NCBI GenBank assembly: GCA_000333855.2
Contig: CM007345.1
Span: 821,496-885,495, forward strand
Direction: 5' to 3'
DNA from: Endotrypanum monterogeii
Lineage: Eukaryota > Euglenozoa > Kinetoplastea > Trypanosomatida > Trypanosomatidae
Length of the DNA: 64,000 bases
Made by a program: the position numbers and the translations under genes. Within the stretch, counting starts at the first letter, position 1. Every line of letters starts with the position of its first letter. Positions 10,352 to 20,766 of this stretch are shown here, piece after piece. The notes under the pieces are model-generated. The model was not told where the DNA came from. It saw only the letters and a list, made by a program, of their open reading frames with translations, and did no database searches.

Positions 10352-11713
10352 ATGAGCACTCTGCTCGAGATTTATCGGCATACATTTCCCAAGCGACTGC
10401 GCTTTGACAAAGCCAGTCAGGTACTTTACGCTCAATGTTATTCCATCAATAAACAGTATAAAAATAGAAAGTACATTCCACAGAAGGATATTCGAGATGT
10501 TCTGAACAGTTACGCTCCCATGCCCGGCGCACCGTGGCTGCAAATGCCCGTTGTGCGCCATTTTTTGCTGATTCGACTCATCAATGGCATCCGCGGGCTC
10601 CAGGGCAGAAAATTGTGGCTGTACAATCGTAGTGTTGAGGAGGAGCACCAGAAGATCGCAGAGTGGCTTGCCAAAGCAGAGAAGACAGCACTCGCCCATC
10701 GGCTCGCAGCAAACACCCGCGCATCGACCTCGGTGAGGCAAAGCAGTTCGGCCTCGCGCACAATGCGGGAGGCCATGGTGGAACGCGAGCGCTTCGAAAG
10801 AGAAGTTCTGCGCAATTTTCATGTCGCCACAGTGTACCAGCGTGGGATGCGCATGGGCTTCGTGCTGGTAGTCTCACTGTGTTTCATCGTGTATGCTTCA
10901 CTGAACACGGATTTATTTGTCTACTGCTACCTTCGCTACTGGCAACAGTACAGCCGGTGCGAAATTGTAGAGTACTTCCGGAAGATCACCCTGTCGCATA
11001 CCGTGACAGAGGTTCCGCCGGCGTACGCGAGTCTCCTACCACCGCCATGTGTGCGGTACAATGACGCGGCAGGAGACGCCTGCTACGCGGTGAACATGTT
11101 GGAGATGACGCTGCCGAAGCACAACGTCACGATTTTTTCCATCCCATGCCCTCAAGTAGGGGAGAAAGAATTCTTCGCACAAGTAGGGTCTGTTGCGGGG
11201 GTGTGCGATGGGGTCATGATGGAGGGTGTAAGTTTGGATATGATCGACAAACTTATACCGGCAGCTTTTTTTCCTCTCAAGAATAATACGTTCCCTGCTC
11301 TCGGTTTGCATCACCGCTTCCTTGACATCTTGCGCACTAGCTCCGCAGAGCCTCCGATGCTGTATCCGGCCGGTGCTGATGTAGGATGGGGTGCAGTTAT
11401 CACGCAAGCACTCATCCCATACGAGCTCCGCTGCGTCTACAACCCTACAAAGCTCTCAGCGACAAAGGGCGAGGCACGTGTCGGCTGGGGCTACGTGCGT
11501 CAGGTTCTAGAGGAGATGGTAGAGGACGAGGCTGCACAGGCGAGTGGTGAAAAGCGTGTGTTATGCCTGCCGTGGACTCTAAATCAGATCGTCAACATCG
11601 AGGCGAGTCTTGTGAAGTATGGCTTTGAGGTGCGCAATGTTTATCGGCTGCACTGGTTGCGGGAGGATCACATGGGCGAGCACTTTTGCAACCACTTCTC
11701 TATCACTGAGTGA
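10352..11713 (+). CDS. Hypothetical membrane protein with C-terminal alpha/beta domain
   Basis: A 453-residue protein. The N-terminal 160 residues are helical and basic, with a charged coiled stretch around 90-155. One membrane segment lies at about 166-190 (VLVVSLCFIVYASL). The remaining 260 residues look like an alternating alpha/beta soluble domain with strands such as VTIFSIPCP and RVLCLPWTL. I do not recognise the family. The overall pattern of the C-terminal domain weakly resembles the protein at 57255-58040, and more loosely the TraB/PrgY fold; both are inferences. The ATG at 10352 is the first in frame; upstream in-frame codons are non-ATG and run through poly-C. Confidence 0.8.
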   Translation: MSTLLEIYRHTFPKRLRFDKASQVLYAQCYSINKQYKNRKYIPQKDIRDVLNSYAPMPGAPWLQMPVVRHFLLIRLINGIRGLQGRKLWLYNRSVEEEHQKIAEWLAKAEKTALAHRLAANTRASTSVRQSSSASRTMREAMVERERFEREVLRNFHVATVYQRGMRMGFVLVVSLCFIVYASLNTDLFVYCYLRYWQQYSRCEIVEYFRKITLSHTVTEVPPAYASLLPPPCVRYNDAAGDACYAVNMLEMTLPKHNVTIFSIPCPQVGEKEFFAQVGSVAGVCDGVMMEGVSLDMIDKLIPAAFFPLKNNTFPALGLHHRFLDILRTSSAEPPMLYPAGADVGWGAVITQALIPYELRCVYNPTKLSATKGEARVGWGYVRQVLEEMVEDEAAQASGEKRVLCLPWTLNQIVNIEASLVKYGFEVRNVYRLHWLREDHMGEHFCNHFSITE

Positions 11714-12539
11714 TAAGTGCCGTGGTGTCGGTGATGTCTGCATGTTTCCCATATCGTGTGTCGAGTCCTACATGGTCAGTCTGCAAGTGTGTGTCTTGAG
11801 ATGCTGCTCTTCACCTTTTTTTTTCTGTTTCGGTGCTTCTGTGCTGGGGATCAGCTGCGGAGGGTGCGGAGACGTAATGACGTATCGTTATTTCACTCGA
11901 TATGAGTCTGTTAAATGGGATTACACTGCTTTAGGACGACGTCTGTGTGTGTGCGTGTGTATGCCCATATACACGGGTATGTGGTTTCCTGCAGGTACGG
12001 CTGTAGTAGTTGACTGGTTCACCTGTTTCTTGTTTTTCTCACGCACTCCCTCTCCCCAAAAATGCTCACTGTGGACGACTCCCCCCTCCCTCTGCTCCCT
12101 TCCTGTCTTTTGCCGTCACGATATGTGAACGGCTTGCCACGGAGGGAGGGGGGTACACACGAACGCGGCGTCGCCTTCAGTGTTTTCACTACTTGGAGGA
12201 GGCGACGTGAGTGTTCATGATGGCGTCCGTCTGAGGGCAGTGCTGCCATTACTCGTGACTCGCTTCCACTTAAAAAAAAAAAATACTTTCACCGTTAGTC
12301 GTTGCCACGGCTTTGGAGGGTTCCCTCTCCTTCCCCCAAATTTCGAAGACACTCACTTGAGGCTCTTTTCGGGCATCATCACTTCCTTCCCCCCCCCCCA
12401 TTATCGACAAACACTGATTTCTCATTTTTTTTGGTGCGTCTGTGTGCCCCTGGGTAAGAGTCGGCCGCAGCAAGAAGAGGCAAGGGGCCTGCTCCTTTAT
12501 CTATCATCACCCCCTGCCTACTTTTCTTTCACAGACACG

Positions 12540-12704
12540 ATGCCACCACCAACAGCGGATAAAAAAAAAATAAAGCCCTTCACCAACTGGTATTCTCCAC
12601 ACGACGAAGCAGGACCGCTTATTTGTTCTGCTCTTCATGTGCTCCTCAGTGCCCTACCGTATAGTATGACCGAGGCGGGCCTTTGTCCCTGTAGCGCTGC
12701 CTAA
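12540..12704 (+). CDS. Candidate small ORF, 54 codons, hypothetical
   Basis: The ATG sits six bases after a good polypyrimidine-AG acceptor (AG at 12533-12534). The frame encodes a 54-residue peptide starting MPPPTADKKKIKPFTNWYSP, basic at first and then mildly hydrophobic with several Cys near the end. Composition is more protein-like than the pyrimidine-driven frames around it. The acceptor placement is the main support. An A9 run inside it would be prone to frameshift. I recognise no family, and it may be a non-coding part of the spacer. Confidence 0.3.
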   Translation: MPPPTADKKKIKPFTNWYSPHDEAGPLICSALHVLLSALPYSMTEAGLCPCSAA

Positions 12705-13413
12705 CCATTATGCTCCCTTTTCCGGTCAGCTACCACAGACCTATGAATGCATTCCTTCTCCTTTCTTGCTCCTCTATCTTCACTTTGATTCGTCAAAAGA
12801 GGCACACCAGCACGCCTCTCCGTGAATCGACACACTTTCTGTTCTGCTACCCCCGCCCCATTCTCTGCGCTTCCCTGCAGTACTCCCGTTCCCCTTTGTG
12901 CTGTCATCGCTCACTCTTTGTTTTCGTCTCCGTTAGCGTTCTACAGACTTTGACCCGCTTTCCTTTTTTCTCCGTCGCATCTTCGCTCCTCCGTCCACAC
13001 CGACAAACTTCACTTCTCCCTCTCCCCTCCCTCTTTCTCGCCTACAACAAAGCATCGCATTTCCTTACTGTATGTGTGTGTGTGTGTGTTTGTGTTTGTT
13101 TCTTCTCTGTGTCTGTCACCTCTTCCTGCGTGCCAGGCGGCGCTCTCGCTGGAGGCCGCCGCATTGGAGGAGAAGCCGCTCTGTGCTGCGCTCCTGGCTA
13201 ACCTTTTTCCTTCTTTTTCCTACGACTTCCTTTCAACTTAAAGAAAAGTTTTTTATTCATCTATTCGGTGGTTGCCGCAGCGCATCTGCGTTGGACGGGT
13301 TCAAAGCCTCATTGCGACCTTTGTATTCTTCGCCGAATTTGTCACTGTCACTGTACCTGTGAGGCGATCGGGGAGAAGGAAGCGGTATAATTAAGCGCGT
13401 AGCCTCAGAAGAG

Positions 13414-13439
13414 GTCTCTCTCTCTGTGTCTGTGTCTGT

Positions 13440-13470
<31 letters not shown>
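13414..13470. repeat. CT/GT microsatellite
   Basis: A (TC)n block passes into imperfect TGTC units and then an uninterrupted (GT)n run, about 57 bases in all. Confidence 0.85.
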
Positions 13471-13762
13471 GGTCCTTTGCGCCACTCTTTTCTTACATAT
13501 AGTTTTGAGCACGCGTGCATAGGGGCACATTCGTATGCGCTGACTTGGTGTGCACGTGCTTGTGCTTCGAGAGACTTGAGAGATTGAAAAAAAATTCTTC
13601 GGCGAAATATACTTTTTCTTATTTTTACTGTGTCGCACCTTTAATCTGTTTGTACCTTTCTGTCTGCGTAGGCGTGGTTGGAGACTGAATTGAAATATAT
13701 ATATATATATATATCTTTTGTGTTGTTTCGTTGCGCGCCATCGCCTGTGCGGCACGACGTGA

Positions 13763-14788
13763 ATGCTGATTTCTGATTCAACGCGGCGCAATGGGAACAT
13801 TAAGGTGCTCTGGAGGGGCCGCATCTTTGTTGGTCCTGACTGGCGCGTGATGCTGTCGAGCGTTTTTCTCGTCACAGTCGGTTCTCTATTATTTGTCTTC
13901 TTCACCAATGAAGTTATGGCGGCTCGTGTAATCGTTGGCGTAACGTCACTAATTTCGATAGTGGTTCTGCTGTTGTGTGGCTTGTCGGACCCCGGATTGA
14001 AGCCTCGACAGCCGCCTCCGCCACCCGAAACACCTCCACACGAGTCCCTTTGGAGTGCGAGGGAGTATGTGGACCAAAGCGGTCACATCCAGCAAGCTCG
14101 TCTGGAGACGAAATGGTGTTACAGCTGTAACATATACCGTCCCTACCGGGGTGCGCACTGCCGTTACTGTGATAGATGTGTAGCTCGTCGCGATCACCAC
14201 TGTCCGTGGACGGGAACGTGCATCGGTGCGAAGAATTACCGATATTACTTCGCACTGGTTTGGTCTCTCTCCGTATTTCTATTCACAGCCCTCTGCGGGG
14301 GTATTCAGAGCTTTGTGCAGCGTATCCTTCGCCACAGCAAAGCGGCATCCACCGTTGAGGAGGGCCCCTCACCGTTTACCGCTGCCCTCATTGACACGTA
14401 CTGCCTGGAGCTTATTTTGATTCTGCTCTCCCTTATATTTGGCTTGTTGGCGTGGTCGCTGGCACTGTATCATACCTACCTCATTACGCAAAACCTCACT
14501 TCTGTTGATGTCGCCAAGGAGTTGAGCGAGAACGTCTTTACTCATGGCAGCGTGCTGGCAAACGTGCGAGCCGCACTGACCGGCTGGCCAGATGATGAGG
14601 TTGCACGCCAATGCGCGTATACGGAAGTGATTATCGAGGCGGGAGATGCCGACAGTGTGGGTGATGCACCATTACCTATGGCTGCAGTCCATGAGGCGTC
14701 ATCACGTGTCGCCCGCCATGATGGTCCCGATCTCAGAACTCCATCTAGAGGGCCGTGTCGTGAAGTTGATGAGCTGCAGCCTTCATGA
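13763..14788 (+). CDS. DHHC palmitoyltransferase (zDHHC family)
   Basis: The 341-residue membrane enzyme is expected to transfer palmitate from CoA to protein cysteines. Four hydrophobic segments lie at about 30-48, 55-73, 163-180 and 207-233. The DPG motif is at 76-78. The cytosolic Cys-rich domain (about 116-166) carries the zinc-binding CysHis pattern (CYSC, HCRYC, DRC) and the catalytic DHHC at 144-147, followed by PWTGTCIGAKNYRYY. The fourth span leads into a divergent TTxE region (TSVDVAKE). A Pro-rich loop (PRQPPPPPE) lies between the second span and the Cys-rich domain. The layout is standard for small DHHC enzymes, and all catalytic residues are present. It lies within the segment bounded by inverted repeats. 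Confidence 0.95.
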   Translation: MLISDSTRRNGNIKVLWRGRIFVGPDWRVMLSSVFLVTVGSLLFVFFTNEVMAARVIVGVTSLISIVVLLLCGLSDPGLKPRQPPPPPETPPHESLWSAREYVDQSGHIQQARLETKWCYSCNIYRPYRGAHCRYCDRCVARRDHHCPWTGTCIGAKNYRYYFALVWSLSVFLFTALCGGIQSFVQRILRHSKAASTVEEGPSPFTAALIDTYCLELILILLSLIFGLLAWSLALYHTYLITQNLTSVDVAKELSENVFTHGSVLANVRAALTGWPDDEVARQCAYTEVIIEAGDADSVGDAPLPMAAVHEASSRVARHDGPDLRTPSRGPCREVDELQPS

Positions 14789-15464
14789 AATATCTTTTTT
14801 TCTTTTTTTAGTTCATCGCTTTGTGCTGCTGCTGCTGCTGCTCTTGCTGCTAACGTACCCGAGATTAGCACGGAAGTTTCCATGAAACGCGGAGAAAAAG
14901 AGGAATGCTGGAGTGCGTTCGCTTCAGTTTTTCTTGCCGAAACGGTCCGGCACGTCAATAGACCCAGGCGAGGGACTGATCTTGAGTTCTCTGTGCACTG
15001 CCTCCTTAGATCACCTTCCCCACATCGCCGGGCCGCTGACGCGTGTGCACGCCTCGAGAGTGCGTGAGGGGAGAATGGGTGGCGAGGGGCTCATAAAACA
15101 AGTCGTCGGTTGTCTCCATCCTCGACGGCACCGCCTCAAGGGATCAGCGCAGAACGGCAGCGAGGCGCTTTTTCCCTCTCTAGATCCACACCGCTACAAT
15201 GCCAACAGAGCATGGGGGCTGCCTCCCCTTGAGCTTTCCCCCTTCATTTCTTTGCACCTGCCGCCGTTGTACGAGTACACTTGTCGATGTCGTGATTAGA
15301 GTCTAGGCTTGTATTTTTGAGTGCGCCGAGGGCGTCTTTGTACTTCTGCGTGTCGTTTTTTTTTTTTTGGTTGAGGCGTCTCGGTGTGCGCTTACATGGC
15401 GTTTTGCGCTTTCACATTATTATGGGTAGCTACACCTACCTCAGCCCGAACTGCCTGGAGTGGG

Positions 15465-15931
15465 GGTCACTATCCACGCTGTGCGAGCAATGTAACGACT
15501 GCCTGTCGCCACGCCAATCCTTGGCTCCCTCTGGTGGTTTGCAGGACCAGGTACGCACAGCGTAGGGTGGCAGGGGCGATCTCTCGCTTCTGATGCCGGC
15601 TGCGCTTCCCTTGGCGTCGCTGTGCTGGGAAGTACAAGCGGCAGCTTAGGCGTCTCTACCATCCGTGGAAGGAGCGGTGTCTTGGGGCCACCAGAGTATT
15701 CACCGCATGGTGCACTGCTGGGAGAGCCAGCGCCGCCTCAAAGCTTGCATCGCGTGACGATCAGGACGACGGGTGTGGCCCTGAGGTGACCCACGACGCG
15801 AGAGGCACTCCTGATATGACGTGGGCGAGCATGGCTGCACCGCGTGTGAGGCGCTGCATCGCACCACGCGAGAGGCCTATGGCAGGCAGATGGGCGTCCA
15901 TACAGCTAGGCACATATACAATATTTCTGTG
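15465..15931 (+). repeat. Dispersed repeat copy 2 (inverted partner at 8165-8631)
   Basis: This is the reverse complement of copy 1 over the full 467 bases with five substitutions. Homology ends sharply at the left edge and passes into GT/T/G-rich sequence at the right. It is a possible SIDER-like element; the family is not confirmed. Confidence 0.85.
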
Positions 15932-16878
15932 TGTGTGTGTGTGTTTTTTTTTGGGGGGTGTGAACAAGGCAGGTACCTCTACATCATATATATATATATA
16001 TATATATTGATCTAGTGGCGCCTCTCTTTTGTACGTTGTGTTTTTCAAGCCTCTTTGGTGGCGGGTCCTTCGATTTGCCGCTGATCGCTATCACTCGATT
16101 AGGATGTGTCGTGTTTTTTTATCCTGCAAATTCACATGATGTGGCAAATGCGGTTCTGTATGTGTACATCTGTCACCCTTCTGTTTTCGTTCACACCGCT
16201 CTTGACCTTTACGCAGCCTCTCTCCTCCTTACGAAGCACATGCACTCCAATGTACATGTCAGGCTCGGCTCGACGTCTGCAGAGGCGACCGCTTGGTGGT
16301 CGTTGTACTTGAGGGCGATGCGCAGGGAATCGTGAATGCTTTCCTGGTTCTCATAAAGAAACCTTCGATCCCACCATCCGGTGGAAGGGGAGCGTGTAAA
16401 CGTTTCTATGGAGTCGGGTATCATGCCATGGAAGACTGAACCGAGGGGGTGTGTGGGTGTCGGCTTGAGCTGTGTCACTCGCGTGGATCTCTTTTTATGT
16501 TTCTCATCCTCTCTCTTGAACTAAGATATACCTCTCTATCCGCGTCTTGGGTGCATATTTTTTCGGGTGATTTGTATTCTTCCGACGCTCATTTCCATTC
16601 GTGGTGGGCACGCTCTGCTCTACCTTCGCTGACAACGTTGTAGAACTCCTCATCAGACGTATTGATTTTTGTTCACCTATACACGCTTCTCTGGGTATCA
16701 GCGCAACCCTTTTTTTGCGCTCCCCTTCTGGGTGTCTACCCGCCTATCCCTACCTCAAAGTAGATAAATACACACACACTCTCCATTCACAAGATTTGGT
16801 GGTGTGCAGACCCTTGTCTCCCTTTCTCTACCCCCCTCTCCCTGCCCTTCTTCTTCACACACACACACACACACACGC

Positions 16879-16880
16879 AG
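16879..16880 (+). promoter_or_regulatory. Trans-splice acceptor AG for PEX10
   Basis: A C/T-rich tract and CA repeat end in GCAG here, 30 bases before the ATG at 16910. It argues against an N-terminal extension of PEX10 from farther upstream. Confidence 0.5.
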
Positions 16881-16909
16881 TCTCACTGTATTATCGATAC
16901 TGGAGAAAG

Positions 16910-17818
16910 ATGCAGACAGCTACCGCCCCTTTTATCCTACGCTCCTTGTACAAGGATGATCACATCACGGACACTCAAATTGTTCGGCCGATTACGGAGC
17001 TGATGATGAACACAGTTGGTGCGCAGCTCACGAACAAGTATGATGCACACATTCCTGCTGTAGCCCGCTCCCTCTATACTCTTTTCTCAATGTCTCGAAT
17101 GCAGACACTCGGCCAGGAGTTCTGCGACCTCTTACCCGTGACAAGGGGGCATCCGTGGCAGACGGTGGGACCGGCACGCGTTTTCCTTCTCGCCATGCTG
17201 GAGCTTGTCGAGCCCACGATGGTGTTCACGGTGTCACGCAAGTTCTTCCCTGATATGTCGAGGAGCGATGTCGAGGAGATACTGAAGAAGGTGGTGCTCT
17301 GCTCCCTCTTTCTCTTCGAGCGCTTTGGGACGCTTCCTCACTTGCTGGTACGGATGCGGTTTCTGAGCTTAAAGCCGTCACGAACCCTCCAGGATGGCGA
17401 TGGTGCCCGAGGCTCATACTTAGTGTTGGGTCTTGTGCTGTTAGTAGAGCTGGTGGTACGCTTTTGGCGATACAGCAAGCGTCGTGAGTCAAGCCGCACA
17501 AAGCGGTCAACTGAAGTGGCTTTGATCACAAGTAGTGACGACGAAATCGAGGACGAACGAGCTGGAAAGTGCATGCTGTGCCTGAGTCATCGTAAGTGCC
17601 CGACGGCGATTAGCTGTGGTCACATATTCTGTTGGCGCTGCATCGCTGAGTGGATTCAGTCGAACCCGCAGGAGGCTGTCTGTCCCTTTTGTCGTCAGCA
17701 CATCACAACACAGTCTCTAGTTCCGCTGTATTTTTACGTTGCAAAGGAGCCACCGCGTGTGGGGACTTCTACAGGCGATGGGGCTTCACCGGCAATCGAC
17801 GACCGATCCGCTGCCTGA
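16910..17818 (+). CDS. PEX10: Peroxin-10 (PEX10), RING ubiquitin ligase of the glycosome
   Basis: A 302-residue protein. Its N-terminal ~190 residues form the hydrophobic Pex2/Pex12-type membrane region, with clear hydrophobic stretches near 91-106, 127-137 and 170-184. A C3HC4 RING finger is at 221-261 (C221, C224, C236, H238, C241, C244, C258, C261). PEX10 is the core RING E3 of the export complex with PEX2 and PEX12. The classical CxxC...CGHxFCWxC...CPFC pattern and the ~40-residue tail after the RING are typical. An acidic stretch (SSDDEIEDE) sits just ahead of the RING. The start is the first ATG downstream of the acceptor at 16880. Separation from PEX2 is by RING type and position. Confidence 0.85.
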   Translation: MQTATAPFILRSLYKDDHITDTQIVRPITELMMNTVGAQLTNKYDAHIPAVARSLYTLFSMSRMQTLGQEFCDLLPVTRGHPWQTVGPARVFLLAMLELVEPTMVFTVSRKFFPDMSRSDVEEILKKVVLCSLFLFERFGTLPHLLVRMRFLSLKPSRTLQDGDGARGSYLVLGLVLLVELVVRFWRYSKRRESSRTKRSTEVALITSSDDEIEDERAGKCMLCLSHRKCPTAISCGHIFCWRCIAEWIQSNPQEAVCPFCRQHITTQSLVPLYFYVAKEPPRVGTSTGDGASPAIDDRSAA

Positions 17819-18465
17819 CCGGAACGGCTCGGGTGGACGGAACTCGATATGGGACATTACACAGATTTCTTTCCTCCCATGTATTGTGCTGGTAATGATG
17901 TCGTGTGTGTTTTTTTTATTGAGACCTCTTTCTCTTTCCAGTGCTGCGTCACTCTTCCCCTTCCTGTTACCGTCACCGTCAACATCCAAGTGTACAGAGT
18001 TCGTACCTCTTCGTTTGATGCCAGCTTTTTTTTTTTTTTTTTGGCACGCAGTTTATCCAAGGCAGACGGAGCACACAATAGAGGTTTTGAAGCAGCCGCG
18101 TGAAGCATTGCCCTAAAACAACGTGTGCTGTCGATTCACTGAGTTAGGTGTTGGCACTTCTGTGTCGCCGCTTGGCGTGTCATGGTCATCGATATCACTC
18201 TTTCCCCCTCATCAGGGGAGGATGTCGACCCGGACTGGGAGGGACCCGTTTGTACATACCCACAGAGATACACAAAACTGCTTTGATCAAGAGGAAGTGA
18301 GGATGGCCATGGGAAAATTCCATGAGAAGGTGAAGTGGGGTGAGTGTTGCTGCATCTCCCCCTCCGCGGACAAAAAAAGTTTCAGTGGAATGGCAGAGGA
18401 TAGAGGACTCGTCGCTCTCTCTTCGCTTCGTCCTTTTCTGATTAACTTTTCTCTTTTTTTTTTCT

Positions 18466-18500
<35 letters not shown>

Positions 18501-18755
18501 TCATATCTACACATATACATATATCTACAGCGGGGTGTGCGTTTGCTGCCCAGAGGGATTTTTTCTGGAGAGAGAAAAAAATAAGTTTTTCCTATTTATT
18601 AGGCATCAGAGGGCTCACTCCCGAGCCGAGTGCCGGAGCGAGTGGGCACATTCCACTGTACTTGTCTACGTGCAAAAAAAAAAAATCCCCTCTGTCTTTA
18701 CTAGAGCGAAGGCAGACACACGAGTGAGAAAAAAGAGATTGAAATCATTGTCACC
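17819..18755. other. Intergenic spacer
   Basis: It contains a T16 tract near 18027-18042, a CA/TA microsatellite at about 18467-18528 and an A11 tract near 18675. A pyrimidine-AG acceptor candidate (AG at 18703-18704) precedes the LRR gene. No gene was recognised. Confidence 0.55.
18467..18528. repeat. CA/TA microsatellite
   Basis: A CA block passes into a long uninterrupted TA run and then imperfect ATC/ACAT units. Confidence 0.85.
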
Positions 18756-20696
18756 ATGACTTCCTTCAAGGCTGAGAGCATCATCCGTGAGAATCTGGAT
18801 GCAACAGAGTTGTCCCTGTCCGGGATGCGTTTGGATTCCCTCGAAGCCCTGGTGCCTCTTTTGGCGAAGATGCCCCACCTCCGTCATCTGGATGTTTCCT
18901 ATAACGAACTTCATGATCTTCCCATGGACCTATCACCGCTAGCCGAACTGGAGACACTCGATCTCAGATCCAATTCTTTTAGTGGAGTTGATACGATTCT
19001 GGATGGCCTGCAGTCACTCCCGCGGCTTGTCTCCCTTTTCGTGAGTCTTCCACCTCCGCAGGAAAATCATCTTATTTCACTTTTGCCCACCGTCAGCTGC
19101 CTGAACGGCGTCATCGTGACCGGTGTGCCAGAGGAGGATGTGGGTCGCGGGTACTGGACGCGAGTGTATTCAGAGGAGGTCGAGAATCTGTTTAACACTG
19201 TCAGCCACCAGGACTCGTCTACGACTCGGGAGTTCCGCGATTACATGAACCGCGTTGTGCAGCACGTCACTTGCCTGACTGCAGTGGAGGACAACGTGTT
19301 CGCGCGAGAAGGCGAAGTACTCAAGGCTCAGCGTCTCCTCTACGAGTCCTGCTTTGGTGATGTCATACGGAGCACCTTTAAGGATGGAAATGACGGGTTG
19401 GTCCGACAGCTGCAGGCGCTGCTGCGCTACGAGTCCGCCCTGATGGATCATTACGATATGCACTGGCGTCGAATGCGGCGGGATCGTGATGATCGGATCT
19501 CGCACATTAAACAGGATATTCGCGAGGCCATGGACGATATCTACTCTGTTATAGAACACCTTCCAGCAGGTGAGGTGCAGGGCCCGCTCACTGAAAAGGC
19601 GGGCAGGCAGCGTGGAGGGCAAGAGGCACCGTGTAGGACTGCTCCGGGTGCAAGTGCATCGTTTGGATCGACCCCACTTGTGCGTGCAGGGCAATCCACA
19701 CACATGGACGTGAGTCGTCTAGGAATCAGCGCAAGCGTCTCTCCTAAGCCACTGCCCCCGGCGGGGTTTATACAGCGCTCTCCGCGGCCCTCTCCTGTGC
19801 GCAGGACGCGGAGGGCCATTTTCACGAAAACGTTGTCGCTAAAGCAGCTCAAGGAAATGATGGAAGGCATCTACACCTCCAAGGTCAAGTATGATGACAA
19901 GTGCAAGCAGAGTCAGCTGCCGCGCGAGACCATGGAGCAGCACATGTACACCTACCTGAATCAGAAATATGGCCTTCGAGAGATCATATTGGAGTGTGTC
20001 ACGGCAATTGTGGATGCCGTGCGGCGCTACGCACCCGAAGATAACGACGTAGCTGTGTTCGGCAAGATGTTGCGCAATGAGATCGACGAGGAGTTTCGCT
20101 TTGTTCAGCAGCACTTACGCGAGACGGTTAAGGAGCTGCTGCGCTCGCACATAAAGGCGAAGTGGCCGCTTCACAGTATAGTGGAGCTGAACGACACCCT
20201 CCAGCAGGCGATGAGCGGTACGGTGGCTGAGGAGGTCTGGAGGGAAGTTGTCAAGTACATGTATAACGCTACAGATGCTGCTCTCGTTACGAACATCATT
20301 CATCAGTACCTCCACCACCAGAGCACGTCCGAGCTCCAGCCACGCAGACAGGGTGAGGGGAAGCTCTCAGCAACGGTTGTGTATGCAAAGTTGCTGTACA
20401 CAGATTTCCTACGTCTTCTTCTAGACTTTCAACTGGACAGCCACGAGCGCTTCTTGGAGCGTTACGTGAAGATCTTTCGGCGGTATGACAGCGACCACAA
20501 CGGCATTGTAAGTTGCTTTGAGTTTGCCTCGATTGTGCGTGAGCTGGACTCGAGGAAGTCCGATGAGGAGGTGGAATCGATGATACGCAAGGTCGATCCG
20601 CACAGCAATCAGCTCATCACTTTTTCCGATAGCGTTTCTTTCCTGAGCGAGGAACTGCTCGAAATGTTCTACTTCGATCATGGCACCAGTGTCTGA
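18756..20696 (+). CDS. Leucine-rich repeat protein with C-terminal EF-hand
   Basis: A 646-residue protein. Residues about 15-115 contain leucine-rich repeats (LRHLDVSYNEL, LETLDLRSNSF). A long charged, helical middle follows, interrupted by a Pro/Ser/Gly-rich linker at about 270-350. Near the C terminus is one canonical EF-hand loop, D578 to E589 (DSDHNGIVSCFE), and a second degenerate loop starting around D614 that lacks several ligand positions. LRR plus EF-hand proteins are common in the trypanosomatid flagellum and cytoskeleton, where they act as calcium-responsive scaffolds, but nothing here gives a location. The ATG follows a polypyrimidine-AG acceptor by about 50 bases. Confidence 0.85.
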   Translation: MTSFKAESIIRENLDATELSLSGMRLDSLEALVPLLAKMPHLRHLDVSYNELHDLPMDLSPLAELETLDLRSNSFSGVDTILDGLQSLPRLVSLFVSLPPPQENHLISLLPTVSCLNGVIVTGVPEEDVGRGYWTRVYSEEVENLFNTVSHQDSSTTREFRDYMNRVVQHVTCLTAVEDNVFAREGEVLKAQRLLYESCFGDVIRSTFKDGNDGLVRQLQALLRYESALMDHYDMHWRRMRRDRDDRISHIKQDIREAMDDIYSVIEHLPAGEVQGPLTEKAGRQRGGQEAPCRTAPGASASFGSTPLVRAGQSTHMDVSRLGISASVSPKPLPPAGFIQRSPRPSPVRRTRRAIFTKTLSLKQLKEMMEGIYTSKVKYDDKCKQSQLPRETMEQHMYTYLNQKYGLREIILECVTAIVDAVRRYAPEDNDVAVFGKMLRNEIDEEFRFVQQHLRETVKELLRSHIKAKWPLHSIVELNDTLQQAMSGTVAEEVWREVVKYMYNATDAALVTNIIHQYLHHQSTSELQPRRQGEGKLSATVVYAKLLYTDFLRLLLDFQLDSHERFLERYVKIFRRYDSDHNGIVSCFEFASIVRELDSRKSDEEVESMIRKVDPHSNQLITFSDSVSFLSEELLEMFYFDHGTSV

Positions 20697-20721
20697 AGGA
20701 ATATGCGCAGATGTGAACTTG

Positions 20722-20766
<45 letters not shown>

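Larger units (their letters stand above)
11714..13762. other. Intergenic spacer with one candidate small ORF
   Basis: It contains the candidate 54-codon ORF at 12540-12704, GT repeats near 13071-13090 and 13414-13470, A-runs, and a TA repeat at about 13695-13715. A pyrimidine-AG acceptor (AG at about 13670-13671) lies upstream of the DHHC gene. Confidence 0.55.
14789..16909. other. Intergenic spacer carrying a dispersed repeat
   Basis: It holds a (GCT)n trinucleotide tract at about 14824-14850 and repeat copy 2 at 15465-15931, which runs into GT and T/G tracts. A (TA)n block lies near 15983-16009 and (CA)n at 16856-16876, the latter ending in the acceptor AG at 16879-16880. No convincing gene was seen. 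Confidence 0.6.

Noticed and set aside
13290..13320. GGTTCAAAGCC resembling a tRNA B box
   Set aside because: No matching A box or cloverleaf stems around it.
16209..16478. 89-codon frame on the minus strand with protein-like text
   Set aside because: It runs against the direction of every other gene, has no acceptor signal on that strand and matches no family I know; most likely a chance frame in spacer.
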